Positions 61,372-64,000 of a stretch of DNA of 64,000 nt are shown here, one piece after another. The position numbers and the translations under genes are program-made. The stretch is taken from assembly GCA_030490835.1 (NCBI GenBank), contig CM059975.1, positions 12,033,579-12,097,578 on the forward strand, given 5' to 3'. Source of the stretch: Annona cherimola. Taxonomy: Eukaryota > Streptophyta > Magnoliopsida > Magnoliales > Annonaceae. Below the pieces are notes generated by a model, which searched no databases, was not told where the DNA came from, and worked only from the letters and a program-made list of their open reading frames with translations. Each line of letters begins with the position of its first letter. The first letter of the stretch is position 1.

Positions 61372-62186
61372 TAGGGGTGGGAATCGGGGAGTGCCAGAGT
61401 GCCAAACCGGGTCCAGGTTTGCCTGACCCTGAACTTACTTTTTAAAAATTGAGTTTGACCCTTTTCTTATACCTGATCGGGACATGGTCGGTTTGACCAA
61501 CCCAGACCTTACTTTTTAAAAATTGAGTTTGATCCTCTTTTTATATCGGGTCGGGACAAAATCGGTTTGACCCTCACTTTTTTTAAATAGTTTCCAGGAC
61601 AAACTTCGGGTGGTATCGGACTGATTTCGGGATAGCGGGTCGGATAAAAAATACAGGTTAAATAAGATAATTTTAAGAATTTATGTACCTATCAAACATA
61701 AGTATACATCTATACTAAATTTAAATATTATATGCTTCAATATTTCACTAATTATTAAAAAACACATAATTAAGAAAACAAAACATTTGAAAATATAGTA
61801 TAAATTTATTAAAATAGGTCAATATACAATTACGCATAAGGGTTATTTATATATAAATTCTTTTTATTGATTCTTATATTGCCTTCTGAATAAATTGATT
61901 CTTCCATTGTTGATAGAGTTAAATATAAAAAAGTAAGAATTTCGAAAGAAAATAATAATAATATTTAAACATAGGCTTATAATTTTTAATAAATTAGTAT
62001 ATGTGGGGCAGGTCGAACTCTTCAGGTCAGGACATGATCGACCCACCCCCAACCCTATATTTGAATTCGGGTCAAAATTTCTGACCCATCTCTATACGGG
62101 GTTAAAAATATATTGGTTTTATTTGGTAAAAAACGAGTCGGGTCAAAGTCAGGTCACGGGTCGACCCGCCCCAATTCCTACCCCTA
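61372..62186. mobile_element. hAT-type MITE, family D
   Basis: Exact 8-bp duplication ATTATGGG at 61364-61371 and 62187-62194. Termini TAGGGGTGGGAATCGGGG and, from the right in reverse complement, TAGGGGTAGGAATTGGGG. Subterminal words GGTCGGGACA, GACCCTGAAC and GTTTGACC at the left, and GTCAGGACATGATCGACCC, GGGTCAAAGTC and GGGTCGACCC at the right, surround an AT-rich centre. No coding capacity. Confidence 0.88.
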
Positions 62187-62191
62187 ATTAT

Positions 62192-62461
62192 GGGTGTGTT
62201 TGGTTTTAAATAAAACTTTTCAATCTAAAACTTTTCACAACTACTTAATTTTTTAATTATTTTTTCTTATCTTCCTATACAAATCATTCTACTTTTAAAT
62301 CATTTTTATACGACTATCTATACAACCCACTTATTCGTTTTAACTTTATTCTCTTTATTTTTTATTATCATCACTATCATATTACATCATTTTCTCTCAT
62401 TTTAATAACTTTTACGCTACAAATTTTTCATTTAAAAGTTTTATCACTCCCAAACACATCC
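62192..62461. mobile_element. Tourist-like MITE abutting the hAT element
   Basis: GGGTGTGTTTGGTTTTAAATAAAAC at the left and GTTTTATCACTCCCAAACACATCC at the right. Its first three bases (GGG) are also the last three of the hAT duplication. Confidence 0.7.
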
Positions 62462-62745
62462 TGTGTAAGTGGGGATAACATATGTATGCATTTCTACGTT
62501 AGTAATTAAATAATGTATGCATGCCCTTTCAGTGGGGTTCCTAAAAAGTTTCCAAGGTTCTCAACCTTTGCCACTTGAGAACCTAAGCAACTTTGTAGGA
62601 TTGTGTAGCTTTCTTTGTTTATATTGCATTTTTTTCACCTAATGCATGAGCAAATGAGAGAAATGAGTTACTAAACTTGCTGAGTTTAAATCATCGAGTG
62701 AACTCATTGAAACATACCTAGTTAGCCTAGTCTCTTGCATCCTAA

Positions 62746-63024
62746 GGGAGTGTTTGGTTATTAATAAAACATGTTAAGTTAAAACTTTTCAATCTAAAAC
62801 TTTTCATTCTCCACAGCTATCATATTTTTAATCATTTTTTCACATTTTCCTATACAACTATCATACTTTTCAATCATTTCTACACAACTATCAACACAAC
62901 TAACCTATCTATTTTAACTTTATCTTCTTTACTACTCATCATTACCCCTATCATATCACATCATTTGACAACTTTTACTCTCCAAAACTTTTCACCAAAA
63001 GTTTTATTCATTACCAAACACACC
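62746..63024. mobile_element. Tourist-like MITE
   Basis: GGGAGTGTTTGGTTATTAATAAAAC at the left and GTTTTATTCATTACCAAACACACC at the right. TAA precedes (62743-62745) and TTA follows (63025-63027), consistent with a TWA target duplication. Confidence 0.72.
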
Positions 63025-63088
63025 TTAAGTTTCTCATTGGTAATCAAGAGGACAAAGTTAATCTAACTCGTCGAGTCCAAACCAGTAT

Positions 63089-63290
63089 GGGCTTGTTTGG
63101 CCAAGCATCTATGTGCAACAAAATTCCATCGCCAGTATTTTCTATGGAAGCATCAACTACTAACTTTCCTTAACTTTACTAACTTTTTATGCTATTTTCT
63201 AGAAATTGCAACACTTCTAGATAAGGCCAAATATTTTCAAAACTTGTAAAAGTACTAACGGCATGCAAAAACTTTTGGCCAAACAGGCCC
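63089..63290. mobile_element. MITE with GGGCTTGTTTGGCC ends
   Basis: GGGCTTGTTTGGCCAAGCA at the left and TTTTGGCCAAACAGGCCC at the right are inverted repeats; about 202 bp. Inserted in the tandem array. Confidence 0.65.
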
Positions 63291-63560
63291 TAGGTTAAGT
63301 CACCAAGTCAAATCCAATTAATTTAGTCCCGCTCTTTTTAAGTTTCTTACGAGCAAATGAAAAAAATTGAATAACATAACTCATTGAGTTCATGTACTGA
63401 GTCAAACCCAGTTGACTTGATCCCACTTTTCTTAAGTTTCTCATGCACAATCAAGAAAACTGAGTTTCTTCATCGAGTCACTGAGGCAACGTCGCCCAAC
63501 CTTCCTAAGTTTCCTACATTTAGAAGAAGATCTAAGTTAGAAAATCATTTGTTTCCTTAA

Positions 63561-64000
63561 ACTTTTTCAAGTCCAAACCTAAAGAATTCTATCCACATTG
63601 CTTACTGACTCTAAGCACTTTCAAATATCAAGTCCTCACAAGGTGCTTCGCGGTCCCAAAAAAAGTACAATTCCAGTCTCAGTATGTTTCAGTTTAGGGG
63701 TCTCTATCATGCATTGGATTTTTCCTTGTAATCAAGGATTTTCTTCATGTGGAGACGTAATTATGGTCACTTTGACCTGGGATATGAACACGAAATTTTT
63801 CTGAACAACTTATAGCTTTTTCAATCAAACAAAAATGAGATGTTAATGAGATTGAAATTCATTTGCATTCCAAAACATGTGGATTTCAATTCACCAACGT
63901 TGTTTCACTTCTCCTTTTTTGTCCAAAAAAAGCAGCAAAAACATTAATCTTTTTTTTCATTAGCTTAATATGACCTTGGTAATGACTTCCTATCAGTTCG
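63561..64000. other. Intergenic DNA at the window edge
   Basis: No gene or clear repeat is recognised. The 68-codon ORF at 63598-63804 has no motif. Confidence 0.4.

Larger units (their letters stand above)
62600..63560 (+). repeat. Degenerate ~100-bp tandem array with inserted MITEs
   Basis: Phrases recur in order at about 62637-62745, 63025-63088, 63291-63435 and 63436-63520: AAGTTTCTCATG..CAAATGA, AATTGAGTTACTNAACTCAT, CGAGTC/TGAGTCAAACCCAGTTGACTTG, ATCCCACTTTT. Two MITEs interrupt it (62746-63024; 63089-63290). No coding sense. Confidence 0.55.

Overview
This is a plant nuclear window. Four genes, all on the + strand, have short AT-rich introns and recognisable flowering-plant products, set in AT-rich DNA full of small non-autonomous transposons. 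The species cannot be named from the sequence; an angiosperm outside Brassicaceae is the best guess. I see no organellar or bacterial block, CRISPR array, rRNA gene or convincing tRNA gene.

Layout. 1-22.4 kb holds no gene I can support: three hAT-type elements with 8-bp target duplications, two Mutator-like composites, a SINE-like insert and the 3' end of a LINE. 22.4-30.5 kb is EMBRYONIC FLOWER 1 (EMF1), four coding exons behind a long 5' leader intron and a promoter/leader rich in telobox motifs. 30.5-37 kb is intergenic with Tourist-like MITEs and a hAT element. 37-43.3 kb is CCMH, the mitochondrial cytochrome c maturation factor, with three small coding exons; its introns carry a hAT element, a SINE and a 41-base C run. 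43.3-49.5 kb is MITE-rich, with a second near-identical hAT copy at 46.4 kb. 49.6-58.4 kb is AAE13 (malonyl-CoA synthetase), 16-17 exons, including one AT-AC U12-type intron, one GC-AG intron and an optional first intron that decides whether a targeting peptide is attached. 60.3-61.1 kb is a small hotdog-fold acyl-CoA thioesterase in the same orientation. 61.4-64 kb is repeats.

How the genes relate. AAE13 and the thioesterase are neighbours with opposing chemistry on acyl-CoAs, and from memory the same neighbours occur in Arabidopsis (AT3G16170/AT3G16175). CCMH and one AAE13 isoform are mitochondrial; EMF1 is a nuclear Polycomb protein with no evident link to them.

The most useful observations are the mechanism for dual targeting of AAE13, its U12 intron (a naive reading gives a false stop), the telobox cluster at EMF1, and the hAT families with a common plan of mirrored subterminal arrays and intact 8-bp duplications. 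Exon limits come from reading-frame continuity, splice signals and protein similarity recalled from Arabidopsis; no alignment or RNA evidence was available.
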